Positions 1-6,384 of a stretch of 6,384 nt of DNA are shown piece by piece. A program made the position numbers and the translations under genes. The notes below the pieces were generated by a model. That model worked only from the letters and a program-made list of their open reading frames with translations, searched no databases and was not told the DNA's origin. How positions within the stretch are numbered: position 1 is the first letter of the stretch; the number at the start of each line of letters is the position of its first letter. Origin of the DNA: an uncultured Lachnospiraceae bacterium (lineage in GTDB: Bacteria; Bacillota; Clostridia; Lachnospirales; Lachnospiraceae); NCBI GenBank assembly GCA_900553305.1, contig USDI01000134.1, forward strand, positions 1 through 6,384, read 5' to 3'.

Positions 1-2222
1 CAACAGGACTTGATACATTACTTAATAATTATGATTACAGTATTAAAAACGGAACCTATGAAATCGAGACTTCCGATGATTGTGTCAAGGTGAATTATTC
101 GATTGGTGATATTGAAAAGGAATTTGTGATTCCACCTGTATGCCGGGAAGCTGATATGGACCAGTGGATCGAGGGCATGAGCAAGGAAGCTAAAAATATC
201 GTTAAGCAGTATTACAAAAAATATGATATTAATAAGCTGAGTAAGCGTGATGCCAAGGATAAGGATTCCCTGCTTGAGAAATATCCATTATTGGAAACAG
301 AAGTCCTTTATGTTTTGCGCGATGGTACAAATGACAGCCTGAAAAAGAAAATGGAACAGTATTTTGAAGAGTCCGGTTATACCTATGCGGATTATGAAGC
401 AGATAAAGAACTGGATAATGCGGAAAAGAGTTCCGATAAACCGATCTTTAATGTGAATATGGTTTATCGTCTGGAGGGCGAAGATCTTGTTGTGGAGATA
501 CCGCTTGCAGAATTGGAAGGAAAGGATGAATACCCGATTTATTCTATAACACCGCTTCCCTTCTTTGGGGCAGGTGGTATAGAGGATGACGGTTATCTTC
601 TTGTTCCGGAAGGCGGAGGAGCCATTATTAATTTTAACAATGGTAAGCTGTCCCAGAACAGTTATTATGCAAATTTGTATGGATGGGACATGGCACTTGG
701 ACGTGATGCCGTAGTACATAATACAAGAATTTATTATAATACGTTTGGAATCTCTGAGGGAGATGATTCCTTCCTGTGTATCATGGAAGAGGGAGTTCCC
801 TATGCGGCAGTACAGGCAGATATCAGCGGGCATTTTAACAGTTACAATTATGCGAATGTTGCTTATAGCATTACCCAGCGTGAACAGTATGATGTAAGCG
901 AGATTGCAAACAGCAGTGTATATACTTACCTGAAGCAGCTGCCGGATGAAACACTGACGCAGAGATACCGTTTCGTGGATTCCGGAAGTTATGTGGATAT
1001 GGCGAAAATATATCAGTCTTATTTAAAGGATAAATATACCGGTTATCTTACTCTGAATGAGGACACACAGGCGCCGGTGACCGTTGAGATTGTCGGTGCG
1101 GTAGATAAGGTAAAGCAGATCGTCGGCGTTCCTGTATCCAGACCCTTAGAACTTACCACATACCAGGAAGCACAGGCAATGATTGAGGAACTGTATGACG
1201 AAGGGTTTAACAATATGTCAGTTAAATTGAGTGGCTGGTGCAACGGGGGAATCAATCAGAAGGTATTGAACCGTGTGAAGACCATATCGGATCTGGGAAG
1301 CAAAAAAGATCTTATGAATATGGTTTCTTCCGCACAGGAGCTTGGAGTGGATGTTTATCTGGATGGGGTAACCCAGTATGCCAATAACAGTAATATCCTT
1401 GATGGTTTCTTTTCCATCAGGGATTCGGCAAGGTTTTTGAGCAAGGAACGCGCGGAGTTGTTCCAGTACAGTGCAGTAACCTATACGGAACGTGAAGGGT
1501 GGAAAAGCTTTTATCTGCTGCACCCTGCTCTGGCGGCTAAGATGACAGACAACCTGGTAGCCGCGACGGACCGGTATGGTGCCGGAGTCTCTTTCCGTGA
1601 TACGGGAATGGATTTATCTGCGGATTATTATAAAAGAAATACCGTCAGCCGGCAGGCCGTGATGCAGCAGCAGGAAACAGAGCTTAAAGATATCGCAGAT
1701 ACCGGCAAAAAAATCATGATCAATATGGGAAATGATTATGCCGTTCCTTATAGTGATGTGATTACAAATATGGATCTGCAGGGAAGTGAGTATACCATTC
1801 TTGATGAATATGTGCCGTTTTATCAGATTGCACTTCACGGATATGTGAATTATATGGGCTTTCCTTTGAACTTATCCGGAGACAGTGAAAAATCCCTGCT
1901 GAATGCGGCGGAATATGGAGCGGGATTGTATTATACGGTTATGAAGGAATCTCCTTTTACCCTACAGAATACCCTGTATACCCAGTACTATGGAGCAGAC
2001 TATGATACCTGGCATGACAGAATATTAAGTACCTATACAAGATATAATGAAGAACTAGGTCATACCTTTAATCAGGAAATGATTAATCATGAAATGTTGC
2101 AGGAGGATGTTTCCTGTACGACTTACGAAGATGGAACAAAGGTTTATGTGAATTATGCGCATTCCGATGTGTTAACACCGGATGGAACGGTTCCGGCAAG
2201 AGATTATCTGGTTATTCGATGA
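1..2222 (+). CDS. DUF5696 domain-containing protein, 5' partial; probable glycoside-hydrolase-like exported protein
   Basis: The frame is open from the left edge (first full codon at nt 3) to TGA at 2220-2222, giving at least 739 residues. The GTG at 90 is only an internal codon, because upstream codons read on as continuous protein without a stop. By recall the protein matches the DUF5696 family, usually found beside sugar ABC importers in Firmicutes. Order seen: a beta strand region with a charged helical insertion (about nt 120-440); a beta-sandwich-like part with the signature FFGAGG (561-578) and YLLVPEGGGAIINFNNGK; a linker; a probable TIM barrel (about 1060-2030); and a small C-terminal beta domain ending DYLVIR. 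Candidate acidic residues at strand ends are Asp in YLDG (1362-1364), Asp in FRDTG (1599-1601) and Asp-Glu in ILDEY (1803-1808). No C-terminal anchor is visible, and any signal peptide lies outside the window. The gene leads into the permease genes after 42 nt, which suggests a shared operon. The family assignment is fairly firm; enzymatic activity is inference. Confidence 0.85.
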   Translation, partial: TGLDTLLNNYDYSIKNGTYEIETSDDCVKVNYSIGDIEKEFVIPPVCREADMDQWIEGMSKEAKNIVKQYYKKYDINKLSKRDAKDKDSLLEKYPLLETEVLYVLRDGTNDSLKKKMEQYFEESGYTYADYEADKELDNAEKSSDKPIFNVNMVYRLEGEDLVVEIPLAELEGKDEYPIYSITPLPFFGAGGIEDDGYLLVPEGGGAIINFNNGKLSQNSYYANLYGWDMALGRDAVVHNTRIYYNTFGISEGDDSFLCIMEEGVPYAAVQADISGHFNSYNYANVAYSITQREQYDVSEIANSSVYTYLKQLPDETLTQRYRFVDSGSYVDMAKIYQSYLKDKYTGYLTLNEDTQAPVTVEIVGAVDKVKQIVGVPVSRPLELTTYQEAQAMIEELYDEGFNNMSVKLSGWCNGGINQKVLNRVKTISDLGSKKDLMNMVSSAQELGVDVYLDGVTQYANNSNILDGFFSIRDSARFLSKERAELFQYSAVTYTEREGWKSFYLLHPALAAKMTDNLVAATDRYGAGVSFRDTGMDLSADYYKRNTVSRQAVMQQQETELKDIADTGKKIMINMGNDYAVPYSDVITNMDLQGSEYTILDEYVPFYQIALHGYVNYMGFPLNLSGDSEKSLLNAAEYGAGLYYTVMKESPFTLQNTLYTQYYGADYDTWHDRILSTYTRYNEELGHTFNQEMINHEMLQEDVSCTTYEDGTKVYVNYAHSDVLTPDGTVPARDYLVIR

Positions 2223-2247
2223 ATAGTTACGATGAAATATTAATCAT

Positions 2248-2255
2248 AGAAAGGG
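2248..2255 (+). promoter_or_regulatory. Ribosome binding site of the first permease (decides its start)
   Basis: AGAAAGGG lies 9 nt before the ATG at 2265 but only 3 nt before the in-frame GTG at 2259. The spacing favours ATG 2265 as the true start, making the protein 302 rather than 304 residues. Confidence 0.75.
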
Positions 2256-2264
2256 TTCGTGATT

Positions 2265-3173
2265 ATGAAGAAACAAAAAAATAAGACAGCAGGTCTTCAA
2301 AAGCGTCAGGCTATAGCCGGATACCTGTTTATTTTACCGTTTATTGTGGGATTTCTGGTATTTATGATTAAGCCGTTTTTTCAATCACTGTATATGAGCT
2401 TTTGTGATGTGCAGATAGGTGCCGGTTCATTTAATCCCATATGGCAGGGACTTACAAATTATGTAAAGGCTTTCCGGGTGGATCCTGATTTTACAAGACT
2501 TCTTGTAGAGGAAATTGCGCGAATGGCAGTATATTCCCTGGCCATTATGGTATTCAGCTTCTTCGTTTCCTTGATTCTGAATCAGAAATTTAAGGGAAGA
2601 GCGTTGGTAAGGGCAATTTTCTTCCTTCCGGTTATTTTGTCATCCGGTGTAATTATTGGTCTGGAAACAGACAATGCGCTGATGGCAAGTCTGGAAGCAT
2701 CAATTGAACAGACAACATCAGGAATCAGTGTTACAGCAGCCCTGGAAAATATTCTGAGGACAGCCGGAATCGGAACAAGGGCATATGAAGAGGTTTTTGA
2801 GCTGATTGATAATATTTATGATGTTGCGGTTGCGTCCGGAATCCAGATTATTATTTTCCTTTCCGGATTGCAGACAATACCTCAAAGTATGTATGAGGCA
2901 GCAGACATTGAAGGATGTACGAAATGGGAAAGCCTCTGGAAGATTACTTTTCCGATGATCAGTTCCCTGTTTCTGGTAAACTGGATTTATACTATTGTTG
3001 ATTTCTGTATGCGTTCAGATAATGAAGTGATTGATAAAATCTCAGAGATTATGGTGCAGCAGATTAATTATGGTCTTGGCTCGGCAATGGCCTGGGTATA
3101 TTTCGTAATTGTCATGGTTATTATAGGAATCAGCTCGCTGATTATCTCAAAGGGGGTTTACTATTATGAGTAA
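2265..3173 (+). CDS. Carbohydrate ABC transporter permease, MalF/LplB-like (CUT1 family)
   Basis: Inner-membrane subunit of a binding-protein-dependent sugar importer, 302 residues from ATG 2265, chosen over GTG 2259 because of ribosome-binding-site spacing. Six hydrophobic segments are visible at about residues 16-37, 86-107, 116-132, 187-204, 232-249 and 273-296. The cytoplasmic EAA loop that docks on the ATPase is present: EAADIEG at 211-217 followed by KITFP, matching the EAA---G---------I-LP pattern. FFLPVILSS in segment 3 and the GLQTIP sequence just before the EAA loop are typical of MalF/UgpA/LplB-type permeases. The stretch between segments 3 and 4 (about residues 134-186) is longer and more acidic than I recall for the usual relatives. 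The gene starts 42 nt after the DUF5696 gene and overlaps the next permease by 8 nt, so the two permeases are probably translated together as a heterodimer. Substrate is unknown. Confidence 0.93.
   Translation: MKKQKNKTAGLQKRQAIAGYLFILPFIVGFLVFMIKPFFQSLYMSFCDVQIGAGSFNPIWQGLTNYVKAFRVDPDFTRLLVEEIARMAVYSLAIMVFSFFVSLILNQKFKGRALVRAIFFLPVILSSGVIIGLETDNALMASLEASIEQTTSGISVTAALENILRTAGIGTRAYEEVFELIDNIYDVAVASGIQIIIFLSGLQTIPQSMYEAADIEGCTKWESLWKITFPMISSLFLVNWIYTIVDFCMRSDNEVIDKISEIMVQQINYGLGSAMAWVYFVIVMVIIGISSLIISKGVYYYE
3149..3156 (+). promoter_or_regulatory. Ribosome binding site of the second permease, inside the first permease gene
   Basis: AAAGGGGG lies within the last codons of the upstream permease, 9 nt before the ATG at 3166. 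It supports that start and the 8-nt overlap of the two genes. Confidence 0.7.
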
Positions 3174-4167
3174 GGTGAAGACAGGAAAGTATAGTAACTT
3201 CCGTGAGAGAAACCGTAAGTCACAGGGATATCTGTTAAAAAAGCTTCTTATGGATTATGGACTTGCATTTTGCCGCTTTCTGTTATTGTTTGGAATGTGC
3301 TTTCTGATTTTACAGCCTATTTTGAACAAGATTTCAGTAAGTTTTATGTCGGAGCCGGATTTGTATAATCCGGTAGTAATCTCCATTCCGGAGAATTTTA
3401 CCACAGAGAATTATAAGCTTGCAGCGGAGCTGATGAGTTATAAGGAAACATTGGTCAATTCACTGATTGTATCCCTGACCATTGCGGTTCTCCAGATTAC
3501 GGTCTGTACACTGGTAGGATATGGATTTGCAAGATTTAAGTTCCCATTCAAGAAATTCTGGTTTGCCTGCGTCATGCTGGTAATCCTGATCCCACCACAG
3601 ACGATATCAAGCTCGCTGCACCTGCACTTCCGGTATTTTGATGTGTTAGGATTATTTAAACTTATAAAAGGTGAAAGCATTAATCTGCGAGGCTCGGCAC
3701 TCCCTTATTATCTGATGAGTGCCGGATGCATGGGCTTGAAAAACGGTTTGTATATTTATATGATCCGGCAGTTCTTCCGTAATATCCCGAAGGAACTGGA
3801 AGAAGCAGCTTATGTTGATGGATGCGGTATGCTGAAAACATTTATCAGAATCATGCTTCCGGAAGCCAAGCCGATCCTCACCTCCTGTTTTCTGTTTTCG
3901 TTTGTATGGCAGTGGACAGATGGTTTTTATTCCAAAATGTTTCTGGGGAATACCAAATTACTCAGCACCTCACTTGCGAGACTTTCAGATTCCCTGGGGG
4001 CATACATTCAGCGGATCACAGGCTCTGCAACAACAGTTGCGGTAGCCTATAACAATTGTATTATAGCTACAGGTACACTGATGATCATCATGCCGTTGAT
4101 TATACTTTACCTGTTTGCCCAGAGAGGCTTCGTAGAAAGTCTGAGCAGTACCGGTATTAAAATGTAA
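3166..4167 (+). CDS. Carbohydrate ABC transporter permease, MalG/YtcP-like (CUT1 family)
   Basis: Second transmembrane subunit of the importer, 333 residues. It begins at an ATG inside the end of the upstream permease (ATGAGTAA, 8-nt overlap), with a good ribosome binding site. A basic N-terminal tail of about 28 residues is followed by hydrophobic segments at about 30-55, 95-120, 130-148, 179-200, 237-252 and 292-318. The EAA loop reads EAAYVDG at 213-219 followed by IRIMLP, which is the ATPase-contact motif. GYGFARFKF near 118-126 and the C-terminal end QRGFVESLSSTGIKM are hallmarks of MalG-type CUT1 permeases. Together with the preceding gene it should form the heterodimeric pore. No ATPase gene follows; the next gene is the binding protein after a 73-nt gap. 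The function class is secure, the substrate is not. Confidence 0.94.
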   Translation: MSKVKTGKYSNFRERNRKSQGYLLKKLLMDYGLAFCRFLLLFGMCFLILQPILNKISVSFMSEPDLYNPVVISIPENFTTENYKLAAELMSYKETLVNSLIVSLTIAVLQITVCTLVGYGFARFKFPFKKFWFACVMLVILIPPQTISSSLHLHFRYFDVLGLFKLIKGESINLRGSALPYYLMSAGCMGLKNGLYIYMIRQFFRNIPKELEEAAYVDGCGMLKTFIRIMLPEAKPILTSCFLFSFVWQWTDGFYSKMFLGNTKLLSTSLARLSDSLGAYIQRITGSATTVAVAYNNCIIATGTLMIIMPLIILYLFAQRGFVESLSSTGIKM

Positions 4168-4177
4168 TGTAAAATGT

Positions 4178-4214
4178 TCCTGCTATGGTATTCCGGAAAA
4201 TGCTATAGACAGGA
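4178..4214 (+). other. Imperfect hairpin in the permease / binding-protein gap
   Basis: TCCTGCTAT (4178-4186) can pair with ATAG-A-CAGGA (4205-4214), nine base pairs with one bulged A at 4209. The loop carries the small palindrome TTCCGGAA (4191-4198). No T-run follows, so it is not a standard terminator. Such a stem 13 nt before a strong ribosome binding site could mark an RNA-processing or stabilising element that raises binding-protein expression over that of the permeases, but this is inference. No convincing promoter is seen in the gap. Confidence 0.4.
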
Positions 4215-4226
4215 TACATATATATG

Positions 4227-4233
4227 AAGGAGG
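4227..4233 (+). promoter_or_regulatory. Strong ribosome binding site of the solute-binding protein
   Basis: AAGGAGG, a near-perfect anti-Shine-Dalgarno match, sits 7 nt before the ATG at 4241. It is visibly stronger than the sites of the two permeases, in line with the excess of binding protein usual for these importers. Confidence 0.85.
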
Positions 4234-4240
4234 ATAAATA

Positions 4241-5704
4241 ATGAAGAGCCAATTGGTAAAAAAGTTACTTGCAGGATCTCTTGCTACAGCAATGACAATC
4301 AGTCTTATGGCATGTGGCGGTTCTGCACCTGCAGCAAATCAAGCTGCTGAAACACCTGCAGATACTACGGAAGTAGCTGCAGAAGCTCCCGCAGAGGATA
4401 CTGCGGCAGCAGAGCCGGAGGAAGAGGAGTCTCTTTACACGGTATTAACCGACGAGGATGGTAATGTTTACGATCTCGGCGGTATGGAAATTATCGTTCG
4501 CGACTGGTGGTCCGGTGATCCGGCTGAACCGACAAACGATTATGAAGAGGCAAGAGAAGAATATCGTGACTGGATTCAGGAAACCTATAACTTCACTATT
4601 AAGGAACAGGCTATTTCAGACTGGGGTTCTGCACCTGCAGACTTTACGGAATATGCAACAACCGGTGGAGATGAAAACTACATTTTCGTAGTACGTGATG
4701 ATCCGGCAATTACCAATGCAATGACTCAGGGATTAATGTATGATTTAAGTACATTAGACTGCCTTGATTTCAATCAACCAAAATTCCAGAAGAACAAACT
4801 TCACGAGCAGTATACAAAGGGAAACAGCATCTATGCAATGTTTGCAGGAGATTCTGAACCGCGAACCGGAGTTTACTTCAATAAGCGTCTGTTAACAGAA
4901 GCAGGTATTGATCCGGAAAGTCTGTATGAGCTTCAGGCAAACCATGAATGGACCTGGGATAAGTTTACAGAGCTCATGGATACCGTACAGAGAGATATTG
5001 ATAATGATGGTGTGATTGATGTATATGGTGTAACCCAGAACTCCGGAAATATGATCAGTGCAGCTGTCTGGTCAAACGGTGGTGAATATGTTGGACAGAA
5101 GGACGGAAAATATGTTTACAGACTGGAAGATCCGGAAACGGTAGAAGGTCTTACCTGGGCAGTTGAAACCGTTCTTGCAAAGTATACCTTACCATATCCG
5201 GATGGAGCAGAGTGGGATTACTATAAGGAAGCATATAAGTCCGGTATGGCAGCATTCATGGTAGATGATGCTTATTGTGCAGGCGATTTCCTCTCTGAGA
5301 TGGAAGATGATTTCGGATTTGTTGCATTCCCGATGGGACCTCAGTCCAGTGAATACACGAACTGCTGGAGCAATAATCCGCATGTAATTCCTGCCTGCTA
5401 TGATGCAGATAAGGCATGGAAAATTGCATTTGCATGGAATCTTTATACCGATGATGTTCCGGGCTATGAGGACTATGAAGGCTGGAAAGCAGGTTATTAC
5501 TCCAAGTTCCGTGACACAGAAGCTGTAGATCAGACTCTGGAAATTATGGTTAATAACGGTATGATCACATACGATGGCATTATTCCTGAGATGCAGCGTG
5601 GTTCAGACTTTATCTGGGGACTGAATGCCAATACAGTTGTATCTGAAGCAATTGATTCCGTAAGTGAATACTGGAAGGGATTGGTTGATGCAGCAAACGG
5701 CTGA
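4241..5704 (+). CDS. Extracellular solute-binding lipoprotein of a carbohydrate ABC transporter
   Basis: A 487-residue exported lipoprotein that should capture the sugar and deliver it to the adjacent permeases. The N-terminus has a basic start (MKSQLVKK), a hydrophobic core and the lipobox LMAC, with Cys25 as the lipidation site, so it is anchored to the outer face of the membrane. Residues 26-64 form a low-complexity linker rich in Ala, Glu and Pro, a likely spacer through the cell wall. The mature part resembles family 1 sugar-binding proteins: WTWDKFTELM near 237-246, a DxDxDG--D loop at 252-260 followed by VYGV, GMAAFMVDDA near 335-344, and FGFVAFPMGP near 358-367. The acidic loop resembles an EF-hand-type calcium site. 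The ATG is fixed by AAGGAGG 7 nt upstream. It is the last gene before the tandem hairpins at 5723-5787. Ligand identity cannot be read from the sequence. Confidence 0.93.
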   Translation: MKSQLVKKLLAGSLATAMTISLMACGGSAPAANQAAETPADTTEVAAEAPAEDTAAAEPEEEESLYTVLTDEDGNVYDLGGMEIIVRDWWSGDPAEPTNDYEEAREEYRDWIQETYNFTIKEQAISDWGSAPADFTEYATTGGDENYIFVVRDDPAITNAMTQGLMYDLSTLDCLDFNQPKFQKNKLHEQYTKGNSIYAMFAGDSEPRTGVYFNKRLLTEAGIDPESLYELQANHEWTWDKFTELMDTVQRDIDNDGVIDVYGVTQNSGNMISAAVWSNGGEYVGQKDGKYVYRLEDPETVEGLTWAVETVLAKYTLPYPDGAEWDYYKEAYKSGMAAFMVDDAYCAGDFLSEMEDDFGFVAFPMGPQSSEYTNCWSNNPHVIPACYDADKAWKIAFAWNLYTDDVPGYEDYEGWKAGYYSKFRDTEAVDQTLEIMVNNGMITYDGIIPEMQRGSDFIWGLNANTVVSEAIDSVSEYWKGLVDAANG

Positions 5705-5722
5705 TGAATTTATCTAAATAGC

Positions 5723-5748
5723 AGTAACTATCCTGAATAGTTACTTTT
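5723..5748 (+). terminator. First hairpin of a tandem terminator
   Basis: AGTAACTAT (5723-5731) and ATAGTTACT (5737-5745) form a perfect 9-bp stem around the 5-nt loop CCTGA, with TTTT at 5745-5748. The stem is AT-rich, so termination here is probably weak. It lies 19 nt after the binding-protein stop. Confidence 0.6.
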
Positions 5749-5754
5749 ACCGAG

Positions 5755-5787
5755 AGGTGGGGTGTTTCCGGGTGCCCCACCTTTTCT
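5755..5787 (+). terminator. Rho-independent terminator after the solute-binding protein
   Basis: AGGTGGGG (5755-5762) pairs with CCCCACCT (5775-5782) in an 8-bp GC-rich stem with a 12-nt loop, followed by TTTCT (the last T of the stem makes it TTTTCT). This is a typical intrinsic terminator for the + strand. On the opposite strand no T-run follows, so it is one-directional. It ends the importer operon just 35 nt before the next start codon. Confidence 0.85.
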
Positions 5788-5805
5788 GAATAAGAAACCG
5801 AAACT

Positions 5806-5810
5806 GGGGG
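5806..5810 (+). promoter_or_regulatory. Ribosome binding site of the downstream partial gene
   Basis: GGGGG lies 7 nt before the ATG at 5818. An in-frame TAA at 5791-5793 rules out any start further upstream in this frame. Confidence 0.6.
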
Positions 5811-5817
5811 TATAAGA

Positions 5818-6384
5818 ATGATCGTAAATTTTCATCTGCCGGGACTAAGGCAGAATTATCCACTGAATATGTTAATTTTGAATCTGTTAAAAACAAAACC
5901 GGACTGGTTCAGGGAAGGGGTCAGAATAGCTTCTTTTTTTGGAGAATTTCCTACATCCCTGTGGAATGGGGGACGTCCGTCAAACTATGATCAGTGTGAT
6001 GCCTCTTTTATACAGAATGTTATTAAAAATATTAATGCACAGGGAGTGCCGGTGAGGTATACTTATACTAATATGCTGCTTTCTGAACAGGATCTTCAGG
6101 ATCCATACTGTAATTTCTGTATGAAAGCGGCAGATAACGGAATGAATGAGGTCATGATATTTTCTCCGATCCTTGAGAGGTATATCAGGGAGAATTATCC
6201 GGGTTATAAACTTAACAGTTCCACCTGTAAGGAAATCCGTGATATTGACAAGGTGAACGAAGAACTTAAAAAAGACTATTATCTTGTAGTCCTTGACTAC
6301 AATTTTAACAATAAATTTGATGAGCTTCAAAAGATTGAAGACAAGGCTAGGTGTGAGATTCTGGTGAATACCCTTTGCAGGCCG
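5818..6384 (+). CDS. Uncharacterised conserved-looking protein, 3' partial; possibly a U32-like TIM-barrel protein
   Basis: An ATG with a good ribosome binding site opens a frame that stays open for 189 codons to the right edge, so the C-terminus is missing. I do not recognise a named gene. The sequence reads as a real soluble protein: no signal peptide or membrane segment, and alternating strand/helix patterns such as GVPVRYTYTN (76-85), NEVMIFSPILERYIREN (110-126), KLNSST (131-136), YYLVVLDYNFNN (154-165) and CEILVNTLC (179-187). The part around 108-142, a strand, a helix ending in an NYPGYK element and then SST, recalls the repeat seen in U32-family barrels, where a predicted strand is followed by an acidic helix and STQ. 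Cysteines occur at 60, 98, 101 (CNFC), 137, 179 and 187; the last two could start a metal or iron-sulfur cluster motif completed outside the window. It sits after a terminator, so it need not belong to the importer operon. The family link is a weak guess. Confidence 0.8.
   Translation, partial: MIVNFHLPGLRQNYPLNMLILNLLKTKPDWFREGVRIASFFGEFPTSLWNGGRPSNYDQCDASFIQNVIKNINAQGVPVRYTYTNMLLSEQDLQDPYCNFCMKAADNGMNEVMIFSPILERYIRENYPGYKLNSSTCKEIRDIDKVNEELKKDYYLVVLDYNFNNKFDELQKIEDKARCEILVNTLCRP

Noticed and set aside
90..92. GTG as the start of the DUF5696 gene
   Set aside because: The frame is open and protein-like back to nt 3, with no ribosome binding site before 90. The gene starts outside the window.
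288..1838. Several reverse-strand open frames within the DUF5696 gene
   Set aside because: They lie opposite a convincing coding frame, have low-complexity or Ile/Cys/His-rich translations and lack good ribosome binding sites.
3822..4052. A 76-codon + strand frame inside the second permease
   Set aside because: It is out of frame with a clear permease whose EAA loop and C-terminus span the same bases; its translation shows no domain.
4319..4640. 16-bp direct repeat GGTTCTGCACCTGCAG at 4319-4334 and 4625-4640
   Set aside because: Both copies are in frame and encode GSAPA within the binding protein. Shared codon preference is enough to explain it, and no mobile or regulatory signal goes with it.
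4458..4691. A 77-codon + strand frame inside the binding-protein gene
   Set aside because: It is a shadow of the real frame, without a ribosome binding site.
5685..5713. TTGATG with a downstream AT-rich stretch as a promoter for the last gene
   Set aside because: At 17-nt spacing the -10 position reads ATTTAT, a poor match, and both terminator hairpins lie downstream of it.
5980..6330. A 116-codon reverse-strand frame at the right end
   Set aside because: The + strand frame from 5818 has a good ribosome binding site and a balanced protein composition, while the reverse translation is rich in Ile, Phe and Lys and looks like an antisense shadow.

Overview
The window looks like part of a Clostridia chromosome, most likely Lachnospiraceae. 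This is inferred from moderate GC by eye, strong Gram-positive ribosome binding sites (for example AAGGAGG), a lipobox-type solute-binding lipoprotein, and a DUF5696-type protein of the kind common in Firmicutes. All real genes lie on the + strand.

Layout: (1) 1-2222 is the 3' part of a large DUF5696-type protein; its reading frame is open to the left edge, so its N-terminus is outside the window. (2) 2265-3173 and 3166-4167 are two CUT1-type (MalF/MalG-like) sugar ABC transporter permeases that overlap by 8 nt. (3) 4241-5704 is an extracellular solute-binding lipoprotein with a very strong ribosome binding site, preceded by a 73-nt gap holding an imperfect hairpin. (4) 5723-5787 holds two tandem hairpins, the second a convincing rho-independent terminator. 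(5) From 5818 to the right edge an open frame encodes the first 189 residues of an unnamed conserved-looking protein, cut by the window end. It may be a TIM-barrel protein related to peptidase U32, but that is only a guess.

How the genes work together: the two permeases and the binding protein make a carbohydrate importer that lacks an ATPase gene here, so a shared MsmX/MsmK-type ATPase encoded elsewhere is the likely energy source. The DUF5696 protein, whose C-terminal two thirds read like a beta-sandwich, a TIM barrel and a small C-terminal beta domain, is probably an exported glycan-binding or glycan-cleaving partner that supplies the importer. The substrate cannot be read from the sequence. 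The gene after the terminator has no visible promoter of its own, so it may depend on read-through. There is no CRISPR array, RNA gene, insertion sequence or phage gene that I can support. No gene-free stretch exceeds about 115 bases.
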